Of a stretch of 64,000 nucleotides of DNA, positions 1 to 10,240 are shown one piece after another. The position numbers were made by a program, and so were the translations under genes. Each line of letters starts with the position of its first letter. Within the stretch, counting starts at the first letter, position 1. Below the pieces are notes generated by a model. The model made no database searches. It was not told where the DNA came from and worked only from the letters and a program-made list of their open reading frames with translations. Origin of the DNA: Cryptomeria japonica (taxonomy: Eukaryota; Streptophyta; Pinopsida; Cupressales; Cupressaceae); assembly GCF_030272615.1 (NCBI RefSeq), contig NC_081405.1:651826920-651890919 (forward strand). Direction: 5' to 3'.

Positions 1-2
1 AA

Positions 3-272
3 GATATTGATGAGCAAACAAGGAAAACACAGAAAGAGATTGATGACATTTCTGAAAATATGATTGGTTCTTCAGAACTCACATCAGCTTTGGATCAAGA
101 GATGGCTATTTATGAAGAAAATATTGAGAAACTAGAAAGGGAGAAAGCAAGGTTGAAGATGAAAACCCGGGAGTTAAAGAACAAACTTGGTCCTAGATTG
201 GATAATTTGTTAACACACTGGAATGAGCTAACCAAGGCAACTATTCAAGGAGAAAGATCACCGGAGAAATAG
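3..272 (+). pseudogene. C-terminal end of a coiled-coil ORF, open to the window edge
   Basis: The frame is open from the left edge to a TAG stop at 270-272, giving about 89 residues. The sequence is rich in E, K, L and R with heptad-like spacing (EKLEREKARLKMKTRELKNK), so a coiled coil is likely; no catalytic motif is visible. It lies about 310 bases upstream of a polypurine tract and a copia-type LTR on the same strand, so it is probably the end of a retrotransposon ORF rather than a host gene. I do not recognise the family. It might be an extra 3' ORF or a captured exon. The start codon is outside the window, and the first ATG seen (60) need not be the start. Confidence 0.4.
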
Positions 273-596
273 ATGCATTATCTCACTGGGATGATCCGAC
301 ATACATAGACTGTAATTTCTGACAGTACAAAGTTTTTGCAAGGTCTTAACTTGGTTTTAGCAGACATTTTTCATATTGTACATAACTGACTATAGGTTTC
401 TAGGTAAATTTTGAATTTTTGATTCTTTTGACATCCTTTGTCATTGATGTCAAAGGGGAAGTTGGTGTAATGAGAAAAATATACTAAGGAAGGAATCATT
501 TGCTCAGGGGGAGCACTCTTGTTTTTGAACTTCATTTTGGATATCAATTTTTGGATTTTTCTCATAAGTGTTGCCATCAATGCCAAAGGGGGAGAT
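273..596 (+). other. Retrotransposon 3' untranslated region with polypurine tract
   Basis: This is non-coding sequence between the ORF end and the LTR. Purine-rich runs occur near 453-464 and 505-515, and the best polypurine tract (AAAGGGGGAGA, 585-595) sits directly before the LTR start at 597. Cop1 (57695-57705) and Cop2 (minus strand, 41459-41470) show the same arrangement, which fixes the element orientation as plus. Confidence 0.75.
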
Positions 597-1519
597 TGTT
601 GGCATTATATACTTAGATGAGAATGGTTGATGTTGTCATTGATGGCAACCAATTGGTAACATGGTTTACAAGTTATACCAGCAATAGACTTCACCTACTA
701 GCACCGACAGTACCTACAAGGTTTATTCACACCGGCATTTAGTTACACCGGTAGCAAATTATACCGACAGTCCAAGCAGACTTGGAAATAATATAGTTTA
801 TGTGGAATGTATTGTAATGTAATATTTGTATGACCGACATGATGTATTGAAAAGACTCATATATGTATGAGATCTTGTAGGTCATTTTGAAATGTAAGAA
901 AGGAATGTATGTAGGTATGTATGCAACCAATATATGAGATATTATAGGTTATGATACTAGATATTTGTTTATGCATTTTGATGTATTTATTTTGAGAGTG
1001 AATAAGAAGCAAAGTAGAGAGAAGACTATTTTGTGCAAGCATAATCATTCACCAACAAGGTTTTGGTTAAGGCATCAGATAGAGATTAAAATGGTACTAA
1101 ATCCAACATTGCAGATGCTATTTTGAACCAGTTCATTGTTATTGGATTTAACCATCCAATTTTAGTCAGTGTTACTCCATTTTGTTGTTGAGTAGTAAGC
1201 TCTAGTTTGTTGGCCTTCTTTCATGTGCATGCCCCTATTGTACTACGAAATATTTATTTATATTTGCCAGTGAGTAAATATTGTAGGTCACAAATCCCTC
1301 CGAGGTTTTTCCCCTACCAGGTTTCCTTGCCAAAAATATCTATGTTATGGTGTGCATTGATGCTTATTTTTTTGTTTCTCTTTACTACATTATTATTTTC
1401 TTACCTGCATATCAATTTGGATTGTAAAGTTGCAAATAAGTTTAAATCTTTCATCCACCGGTTAGACATTGATTCACCCCCACCTCTCAGTGTCCTTTGG
1501 GTTAACCAAGTATCTAACA
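597..1519 (+). mobile_element. Copia-type 3' LTR, plus strand
   Basis: The LTR starts TGTTGGCATTATA directly after a polypurine tract and ends ...TATCTAACA, giving TG...CA ends and a length of about 923 bp. Near its right end is the 'gattcacccccacctctcagtg' type tract also seen at the end of the Cop1 LTRs. Directly to the right the sequence changes to a minus-strand copia integrase fragment, so this element probably inserted into, or was joined to, Cop0. The left end of the element is outside the window, so a target-site duplication cannot be checked. Confidence 0.75.
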
Positions 1520-1722
1520 CATCTCTCTTGATATAACATTTACTAACAAAAATTCTAAAATACTTAACTATAGGTGTATTGCCAAACCATAATTCATAAG
1601 GTGTCTTATTGGTTTCTCCTTTGATATGTACAATGTTGAATGTATAAACTGTTGTACTCACCGCTTCTCTCCAGTAGATATGAGGTAGATTTTCTTCCAT
1701 CATCATTGTTCTAGCATCATCC
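1520..1722 (-). pseudogene. Cop0 integrase C-terminal piece (first of three parts)
   Basis: Read on the minus strand this gives a copia integrase C-terminal stretch with EENLPHIYWREAVSTTVYT and later KTPYELWFGNTP and KCYIKR. These match the homologous part of Cop1 and Cop2. The reading frame is cut at 1722/1723 by the LTR of element A and resumes at 19348. The last five bases (CATCC, 1718-1722) are repeated at 19348-19352 as the target-site duplication of element A. On the other side the copia sequence stops at the plus-strand LTR ending at 1519, so the reverse transcriptase and RNase H parts of Cop0 are missing from this window. Confidence 0.85.
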
Positions 1723-4700
1723 TGTTGTTCACCAAATGTGATAACCAAAGAACACCTGCAATCCTTCTATGAAATGACCAATTTCAATCTTCAACACATC
1801 AGGGCTTGGACAACATAACATAGGATCCTAATTGATCCTCCTGCACTTCAGGTTCTACTAGACCTAGGGGAAGACACCCTTTGATTCTTTGAATACAACA
1901 ATTAGAAACACACAACTGCATCAACTATAAGAAGATAGATCATTTCACAAACTCAACAAGTTAGGAAACACTACAGATTGGCTAGATCTGTACAAACAAT
2001 AAGATGAAATAGAGCTTGGAAAGAATGGAACACAAACCCCTGAACATAAAGGGAAATAGATTTATCTTTTAATTTGTATATTGCTCTGAGACCATCCCCA
2101 AAACTTGTGAGACTAGTGCCTTATCTAAGGGCAACAGAGTCATATATCAAATTGTAAATGATAGCATATACTGCAAACCCATCTTCATTATTAATATCCC
2201 TGCATTAATGCCTTACAAAAATGCATTACCCAGCTCATTCACACAAAACCATCAGATCTACAAAAATGTATATCCCATTATCTATGATGTATTACAAAAT
2301 TTAAATTCCTCCTTGAAGAATACCTACAACAATCACTACAACCTCCTTGAAATTGATAAACTTCAAACCTCCTCAAGGCCTTCAATTTGTAACAACAAGA
2401 AATACATCCAGAGATGAATTCTATGTGAACTTATGCATGCCTTACATACACAAGAACGTACAGCAAAAAATCTACAGCAAGAAAGAACTCTATTTCTCAA
2501 GAGAAAAACCTTGCCCTATACAATATTGAAGAGAACTCAAAATTGGAAGCTATCAAATTCGGAGCCTTTTTCCAAATTTCTGGAACCCTTACAAATGAGA
2601 AGAATCGGGAATAAGAAGAGGAGGGAAAAAAGAAAAGTCTCATCAGAACATGCCAAGTGTCCCTCTTTCTAAATGAATTTCATTCCCAACCAAACTGCTC
2701 CCAAAATATCTGATCTTTATCAAAATTGACTACATAAGTGGATTCGTCACTCCAAGAGCTTTCTGGAAACATATAATACTTCATATTTTGGCCAAACATT
2801 GAGCCCTGAGCGAATTAATTCCTCATGTGTGCACATCATTTAAATTTTTCATTTTTTTATATAGTCTGAACTATATGTTTAATATGCATTTAACTTTGAT
2901 TTTTGGCCCTTTTGTGCTCTGACGCTTTACCATGTGGTGGCCTCCGATTGGTTCACAGGGTCTACTGGGTGCCACCTCAACTGACACCTCATCACCGCCA
3001 CGTGTCCGCTTGCTTGTCTGTCCACTTGTACGCCATGTGTGTGCCACATCACCGCCACTGGGATGGGGCCCACCTGCTGGACCTCTGACTAGACCTACCA
3101 CCTGAGTGCCACCTGGCTTTCGCCATTTTGCAGACGGTATGTTCCATGCATCTTCAAGCACCGAAATCGTGCAGACTGTTAGATCAACCTAGACTTGCTC
3201 GATGTTTACCACTTCGTATTCGCTTCATTTTTGGTTTGAGACTTTTGCCATTTCACGGACCTTAACCTTCGTGCATCTCGCCTACACGAAGTCATGTCGA
3301 CCGCCGATCGTCTCCAAACTTGCTCGCTGGTTAAGTTGGCCTTTCTTTGCAAAATTTCACCCGTCTGCCTCGAGAAGCATGCCCACGTGGGGTCCACTTG
3401 TCGCCATCTATCAACTCTTGGTCACCTTGGGATGCGCACCCATGCAAGTGGGGTCTACCTGGGTGCCCAACAGGCATCGTCCATCAAAAGCCTTGAGGAT
3501 TTGACATATTAGATGGGTGGAGATTTGCATTTAAATATCAAAAAGTTCCTTTGCCCAACGAATGTGGGATATATAGTTTTGCCTAGGATTACGATTTGAA
3601 AGCTTTCTCCTGAGTTTAATGGTGCCTTTGGTGTTTTCTTTTGCTTGAAATGTTTGATGTAAGAGTTTTAATCCTTTACCCTGCCATGTAGAGGAGAGAC
3701 ACACAGAAAGGGAAAAAAACCAAACATATTTACTTGAGGGCTTCTCTGCCATTTTTGTCATCCACGGTAGAAAGGGGAGGTTATGGCTTTATACCAGCCA
3801 ATTGCATTTGCTTAACATCTTTCAAACTTGCAGCCCCGTCTCCATCCATGTGAACTACTACCTGGCACTTGCTGAGAGTCTCCAGGGCTACCTCCAAACT
3901 CCACGTAAGCTCTGCAAATTGTTTTTGACTGTTGCTTTCAGTGTTGGACTTTGGCCAAATTAATAACCACGCATAGGGAATTGGAGGATATCACTGGCAT
4001 TCAATTGCCAAATTGCCTTAGTTTGAAATTTTAACACCTTCCATCATGCTTCCTGAGGATCCACACAATGCTGAGTCCACACCATATGTATCAATCAAAA
4101 TTGGATAGATAAATTTCATATTCTTGTCCATATTTTTCAGCCATTCTTCACTTGTTCAAGCATACTATTTTCCATCTTAAAACCGGTAATGTCTCCAGCA
4201 TATATAACAATATTGGACATCCCCAATTCACTAGATTCCTCTATTATACATTCCTTTTGTGTGGTAGAATTGCAAATGCCAGTGACATGGCTGTTTGGAT
4301 ATTTTTTGGCCATAAAGAGAGTAAGAGAGCCCCAACCACATCCAATGTCCAAAATAGTTTGTCCATCTTTAATCTGTGCCCTCTAACAATATAGTGATAG
4401 CATTGACTCCTCAGCCTCATCTAGTGTGTTTGTATTACTTGTAAAATAACATGAACTATCAATGCATATGTTAAAATGTTTTTAGCATTTCACATGCCAC
4501 ATGAAGGGGCAAAATGACTTCAAAATGCCACTTGCACTTGGTTAAAGCTGTTGCTGCCCTTCTCCAGCCATCACGTGGGAGGAGGATGCAATTTCAAATA
4601 GTTTCAAAAACCTCTGCAACCTCACTGCTCACAGACCATGAAAAGGGGAGGGACATGCTATGGCACGTGGAGTTTAGAATGCTGGCAAGGGCGTGGAGCT

Positions 4701-6432
4701 ACTCTTTATTTCTAATTACATTTGTTTGAAAAACTCTACAGTTACTTCAACTCACCACATGAGCATTGCTGAAGATGACTTTACAGCAGCTAATTTAATT
4801 TTGTTTGAAGATTTTAATCCATTTAATTAGATTTGCTGAGAGTTTTCCACTTGAATCTCCCCCATTTTGTTGAAGAGGGAGCTGACATATGCCAACTACA
4901 TTAGCTGAAATTTATTTAATCCCCTTTTAAACACCATGAACAACAAGGAGGAGATTAGCTTTCTTGCTAAATGTGCCAATGGTATTTTCTGAAAGTTTTA
5001 CAAAGAGTGCCATTCCATTCATTATGCCACACTCCAAATCCATTTACATTTTTAAAATCTCTTCTTTGTCGCTGAAGGAGAACTTGACATTAAAATCGTC
5101 AATCTAAAATTGCCTGATGGTCTATAGTCTTTTCAAACTCCTATGATATGTCTTGTGATTACAATCCATATTTAAATATTCTGAAAATCTCTCAGTGAAC
5201 AAAGTCGCCAATAAAAAAAATATGGCACAATCATGAGCCAAGTCGGGCCCCAAAGTGGGTCCGACTAAATTTTTTTTTGTTTTCATGCAACTAACCTCTG
5301 AAATGCTTCATAGACCTCAAACATTCCTATGGAAATGATCGACATCGTTTTTGGATCATTAGATTGCATTTTACAACTTTCAGGCACTTACGCCACATTT
5401 TCACATTTAATCGTGAAGAAGTAATTTTCAAAGTGGTCAAAACACCTTTCTGGATCTCGGCATCTGATAGGCGTGTAATTTGATATTCAAGGATGAACTC
5501 TACCAAACGGTTTCTCAAGATGAGTCCCAAGCGAAGAGATATTAATTGGCGAAAATGGCCAACTGACTTTGTCGACACTGCGGACCTGATGAAGTCAATG
5601 TTCTGGCAACACATGATGCCTTTCTAAAAAATATCAAACGACCTCCATAGGCCCTCAAATTTGAAACATAGGTACCTTGAAGTACATACTAAATCTATGA
5701 ATTCTTAGTTTGACCAAAAACCTGACTGGATGCAAATGGTGCGCTCATGAAAATGGCTACATTAACTGATATAACACTGAAAGTGCAAAAGACTGAAAAT
5801 GATAGTTCAATGAACCCTTTTGCAAACCGACTAAATAGAATGGTAGGAGACTGAAATTGGAAACATAGCTCATCATTTATACCAACATTATTCCAAAACA
5901 AACATTATGTCATAACACTTACTAAGGCAAATTTTACACTTATGTGAAACAGGGCTCCGACTAGCTGTCAAAATAGGGACTAGTCAAACCACACAAACTG
6001 CAAACAGATTAATCTTCAAAAACTAAGCAGATGGATTCGTTAAGAGTTGAAACTTTGTAGGCTGACTCAAATTTATGCACACAATTGAATCCATTTTGAA
6101 TTTCTTCATGACAATCAACAGGGCAAAAGATGTAATTGCTCAAAGTAAGCTAATCTATAAAATCTGCATTTGTGCCTAAAATGCACTTTCAGCTCACCCC
6201 TCGAAATGGGTACCTCATAAGCTTATCCAAACTGAATTCTAAAAGTTGCACATCACTGAATAGGCCAAATGAAAGGTGTAGAACATGTTTCCCGAGCCTT
6301 ACCCCATGGAAATCAACTGGCTCCATTTTGCCCTCTCTCTAACTAGGCCATTCAAACTGACTCATTTGGGAATGCAAAGCAAAAATTTGAATTGGGCCTC
6401 AAAAATTGACTCAATTTTAATGAGTCCCAGTA
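1723..6432 (-). repeat. LTR1 of element A (3' LTR in element sense), about 4.7 kb
   Basis: It begins TGTTGTTCACCAAATGTG and ends with a decayed terminus (CCCAGTA in place of CCCAACA). It is co-linear with LTR2 along its whole length, with many scattered substitutions, so the insertion is not recent. It includes a GC-rich stretch (about 2920-3500) shared by all family LTRs, a variable segment (about 3530-5200) shared only with LTR2, and a conserved segment (about 5220-6432) found in every family LTR. The N-methyltransferase-like piece lies in the variable segment. Confidence 0.85.
4065..4466 (-). pseudogene. Captured SAM-dependent N-methyltransferase-like fragment in LTR1
   Basis: On the minus strand, in the same sense as the retroelement, the sequence reads IDSSCYF, TLDEAEESMLSLYC, a stop where LTR2 has Q, RAQIKDGQTILDIGCGWGSL, a stretch with KKYPNSHVTGICNSTTQKE, then SNIVIYAGDI. 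This is the N-terminal half of the fold of the plant coclaurine N-methyltransferase / cyclopropane-fatty-acid-synthase-like family. DIGCGWGSL is SAM-binding motif I, and CNSTTQ corresponds to the family's CNSKTQ. After a short join the reading resumes one frame away with EEWLKNMDKN and PILIDTYGVDSA, which resembles the family's C-terminal part. The middle of the protein is absent. It cannot make an active enzyme. Substrate cannot be inferred; the family includes alkaloid N-methyltransferases and lipid-modifying relatives. Confidence 0.8.
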
Positions 6433-6670
6433 GTTGCTCTCACTAGGGATGGTTGATTGCAAGATCAACACAAGAATCTAGAATCTATGGTTAAGCAGAC
6501 CACCCCAAAAGATGGATCATTCTTCTCTTCTCATCTCTTTTCAAAAATAGGGCTTCCTTATTCTACCCAAACAGCAGGGCACTTTATTGAAAACTAGACA
6601 ACTAAAAGAAAAGCAACTATACAATAGATACAAACATGCTTAAAATGAAATATAAGCTGCTCAATCAATC
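6433..6670 (-). other. 3' non-coding internal region of element A
   Basis: This stretch lies between the ORF stop and LTR1. The opening bases (GGGATGGTTGATTGCAAG, from about 6449) are shared with element B at 22829. A pyrimidine-rich run on the plus strand (about 6511-6537), purine-rich on the element strand, is the best polypurine-tract candidate, but it does not touch the LTR as expected. No gene is seen. Confidence 0.5.
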
Positions 6671-9337
6671 TTAGCATTTGCCTCTGTCAAAAATCTGATT
6701 TTCATCTCTTGATGTCATGATCCAAACAAAGGCACCTTTCAATAACAACTGAGCATAAGTTTTATAATCCACCTCGGTTGTCTCATTACTGTAACAGCTG
6801 GTGTGCATACATCTTGTCTGATTCTGAACTTTGTAATCACACATTACTTCAACACAAGTAAAAATATGAGACAATTCACCATAGAGGCCTTCCCACAAGC
6901 TACAATACACTTCACTATCCCAATCAATTCTACCATTTGCAAAGACATCATCATGCTGAACTTCAAAAATAAAACATTCACTCTCAACATTGTAATTCCC
7001 ATCAACACATACCTTATTATCATTTAAATCAATAGAATGAGGGACACTACTAATCAACTGATGCACACAAGGAACATAAACATTACAATCCGGATGTGAT
7101 ACTTCACTATGCTGATCACACCTCATACTATCCTTGCTTATCAAACTGAAAACCTCTGCATTCTCAACATCCCATTCATGGAAAAGAATGCATACCTTTG
7201 GCTGAAGCATATCCTCAGCTAACTCTTTCCCTTTCAGGCTTACATCCACTTGAAACACTTTCATTTGTGGTCTTAAGTAATCACCACACAACCCATGCCT
7301 CTTACCTTCATCATGAAATAATTTTTTACAACCCGTGCTATTGCTGTTCGGAATTTCATCAGTATTATGGAGTGGTTAATCACTTACAACATTTGGCTGA
7401 TCAATTATTTCTTCATACAAAGGGTTAGAAACCAAAAGGACAATCCCTTTATGAACATTATGGCAATAAAGTGGTTGGTCCGTATCTATATCAACATTGA
7501 ATAAAGCATTAGAAAAATTGCTAAAGATACCATCCATTCGATCATCATAATCATCTTCATCAGATAAAGAAGAAATTGAAACTTGGCTGAAAATATCCTC
7601 AGTGCTCCATGTTTCACATCCATAAGATTTCATCCTATGACCATCATTCTGAAAAGCAAGATAGTCATACTTATCTTGCCACAACTGATCTTCTTCACCA
7701 ATAGAACACTCGTCATCAGCCAAAGAATGAAAATGAACATCACTACCATTTACTTCATCAGATGAGTTTTCAGCATGTTCATAAAGTGTACAAGCATTCA
7801 ATTCACAGTCCTTTTCCGAAGAATTCTCTTCACCATATTGCAGAAGGTCTTCATTAATAGCTCGAAGGCTCTCCAACATTTGAACCTTCTTGTCCACAAC
7901 TTCAAGAGCTTTCCTAAGTTCTGCAATCTTCTAGAATTGTATTACACTTTGTTGTTCCATGTGAGATTTCATAAAAATTTCTCCATCCATGTGTGCTATA
8001 TTTTCATTGCAATCATGTGTACCATTGAGATTTTCTGAATGAGATTTGTGCATAACTTTCAAAATAGAAAGATCATCAACATGATTAGAAGAAGTGAAAT
8101 CTGAAGTGAAATATGAAAATACATTTACTTGATCCTCAACACAATTGACATTATCCATGTTTAAGTGAGGATCAACTATTGTTTGCACTAAACAATCCTA
8201 ATTTTCATCATATTGCACACTTTCACTTGCACAAACAACAACACTTAGTAATCCGTCTGTATTTGGTATTTCAACATCAAATACATTAGCAGCATGTAAA
8301 GATTGATGGTCATCACCATCATTATTTTCATTAATATTATGCTAGAGAAATGCATGATTCACTTGGTAATTGGTAGCCACATAATCAGCATAACCGACAT
8401 ACAAGTCAAATGGTACATACCCCTTGTATATATCTATCTCTGTATCAACATTTTCACAACACTTCCCATTGATCATTCCATCATTACTGTGAGAGACAAC
8501 CAACATTAATAGCAAAGGTTCTTGACTCTCATTTAAATCTGAAACACATGCATCAACAAAACCATTCGGAACTGCAGAGCTTGAGGCACCTAGACAAGGA
8601 ATGATTTGTTCATCTTCACTTGGTATTTCACCATTGAAGGTACTTTGGCATGAAACAATAGCAGACACAAATCTCTTAGCTATCCCAAATTTCAAATTAT
8701 TTTCGATGTCCCTAGCTGTGTTAAAAGCTTCATACAAGGTTTTGGGTTCTTTGTTCCTCAGTAAGAAACCCATCTTCTCATTGAATGCACTCATATAAAC
8801 ATCCAGACATACTTTATCATCAAGTTTATACTTTCTGAAAATTTTAGACAAAGCTTGTGAAAATCTGATATTAAATGTTGGTACCAATTCATCTTCCCTG
8901 ATTTGTATATAAGTGAATTCTTTTAACAAGTCATAATCACTCATCTTTTCATCAAATTGGTCTATGAAATCTGAAAATAATTCTTCCAATGAGGAAATAC
9001 AATCTACCAGCAAAAAAGAGAACCAATCCCTTGCATCCTCTTTCAATGATTGAACAAACAATTTCATGCATACATCTTCTTGACAAATTTTGAATTCTCC
9101 TATCAAATCTGAAAATCTTTTCAAATGTTGACATGCTGATTCTGATTTCTTCCCACTAAAAATTGGCAAATACTTTCTAATTTCTGTGGGTGTGGGATTT
9201 GGGTAACCCGGAATACCTTCAAAATTTAGAGAAACATAATATTTCATATTGAAACTCTTCCTATTACATGGTTGTTCTGGTTTACTAGGCATGGCCGTAT
9301 GTGGAAATACACAGGGCTGAAAAACTTCACTGCTCAT
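6671..9337 (-). pseudogene. Gag-like long ORF of element A, about 889 codons, broken by stops
   Basis: The open segments 9337-8342, 8188-7931, 7897-7376 and 7291-6671 are all in one frame, separated only by a few in-frame stops (8339-8341, near 8198, 7928-7930, 7373-7375). One ancestral ORF from MSSEVFQPC to ...IFDRGKC is therefore likely. Residues about 95-165 carry a Ty3-type retrotransposon gag signature: DARDWFSFLL, ISSLEELFSDF, then YIQIREDE and IRFSQALSKI. After about residue 330 the protein becomes acidic and serine-rich, followed by a conserved C-terminal part (VFQVDVSL..., PKVCILFHEWD, YAQLLLKGAFVWIM). I see no CCHC zinc knuckle, protease DSG/DTG or reverse transcriptase motif. The C-terminal part is unrecognised. 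The same ORF occurs in element B. Confidence 0.8.
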
Positions 9338-10219
9338 TTTTTCCTACTCCCACAAATGATTATGCAACCTTATGTTGAATGATAGAACACTTCAAGCACA
9401 TATCATCATACTGAAACTATTCATAACATTTCTTGACACAAAGTTTTTCCTAAATTTGCATACTACAGAAGATCATAAACACTGGATATTTCAGCAGAAT
9501 AGCTATGCAAATTTATTTTATGATTCCTCTTTCCCTCTAGACTAGTGCTATTCACTAAATGGGAAAACAACATTACACATTCAAAATTTCAGAACAAACA
9601 TCTTTGCATTTGAAACCTTTGAAAATACCTAGGTGTTGGCAGCTATATAAAACTTGTAGATTTGAAGATTTACTTCATTTTCAGCATGGTTTTTTATCTT
9701 AGAGTCACCACCTCTTGCACAAAGGACATTTTGAATAGCAGAATGCCATTCAACACTTAATTAATTCTCTATTTACTTCTTCAATCTCACTGCAACAAAC
9801 ACCCTTCCAGGCTATTTAACACTGGTATGAACCACAGAGTCGCCACCCAATAAGGAATTGGGGAAAAATTTGCATACAACTACAAGAACTTCTTACAACT
9901 TTGAACAATGAATTTACTATTACTCCTTTGTAATATATGACATGACATAACACATCATTCTACAGATCCAGAACAAGGAACATTCTCTAACTCATAAAAT
10001 CACTTTCACACTCTGTGCATACACAATGGACAGACTGGCCGAATATGAAATTGATAGAATGAAGGATACATTCAACTTCTAACCATATCAATCAAGCATT
10101 TGAATCCATTTAGTCTCCAGCCGAGTTGCCATTTTTGTTTTGGTGACTTGGATGGGACAATCTCAACCTTATATGAATTAAATCTTTCTTAACCAGAGGC
10201 TCTTGATAGTTCATTTGTT
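9338..10219 (-). other. Leader between primer-binding site and gag ORF of element A
   Basis: About 880 bases with no supported ORF. The matching leader of element B (25430-26196) is similar in order and content, including a shared 'gactagtgctattcactaaatggg' type stretch, so it is a conserved part of the family. It may hold packaging or translation-control signals, but I see no specific motif. Confidence 0.5.
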
Positions 10220-10236
10220 CCCCAGTGGAGTCGCCA
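10220..10236 (-). other. Primer-binding site of element A
   Basis: On the minus strand the bases directly after the LTR end (...GAACAACA plus a 4-base AAAA spacer) read TGGCGACTCCACTGGGG. Element B has TGGCGACTCTGTTGGGG at the same place. TGG at the start matches the CCA end of a tRNA. I do not assign the tRNA. Its position fixes the element's sense as minus and LTR2 as the 5' LTR. Confidence 0.75.
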
Positions 10237-10240
10237 TTTT

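Noticed and set aside
2855-2863. TATATAAAA on the minus strand of LTR1 as a TATA box
   Set aside because: The site is kept in LTR2 but not in LTR3, B1 or D at the aligned position, so it is not a conserved promoter.
3780-4020. A further captured exon beside the methyltransferase piece (reads like LEVALETLSKCQVVVHMDGDG on the minus strand)
   Set aside because: Only a short open stretch with no family I can name; it may be part of the same captured region but I could not support it.
6433-10240. Hidden RT or integrase in the interior of element A
   Set aside because: I looked for YVDD/FVDD, DSG/DTG, HHCC and DDE-type motifs on both strands and saw none; the ORF frame is occupied by the gag-like protein.
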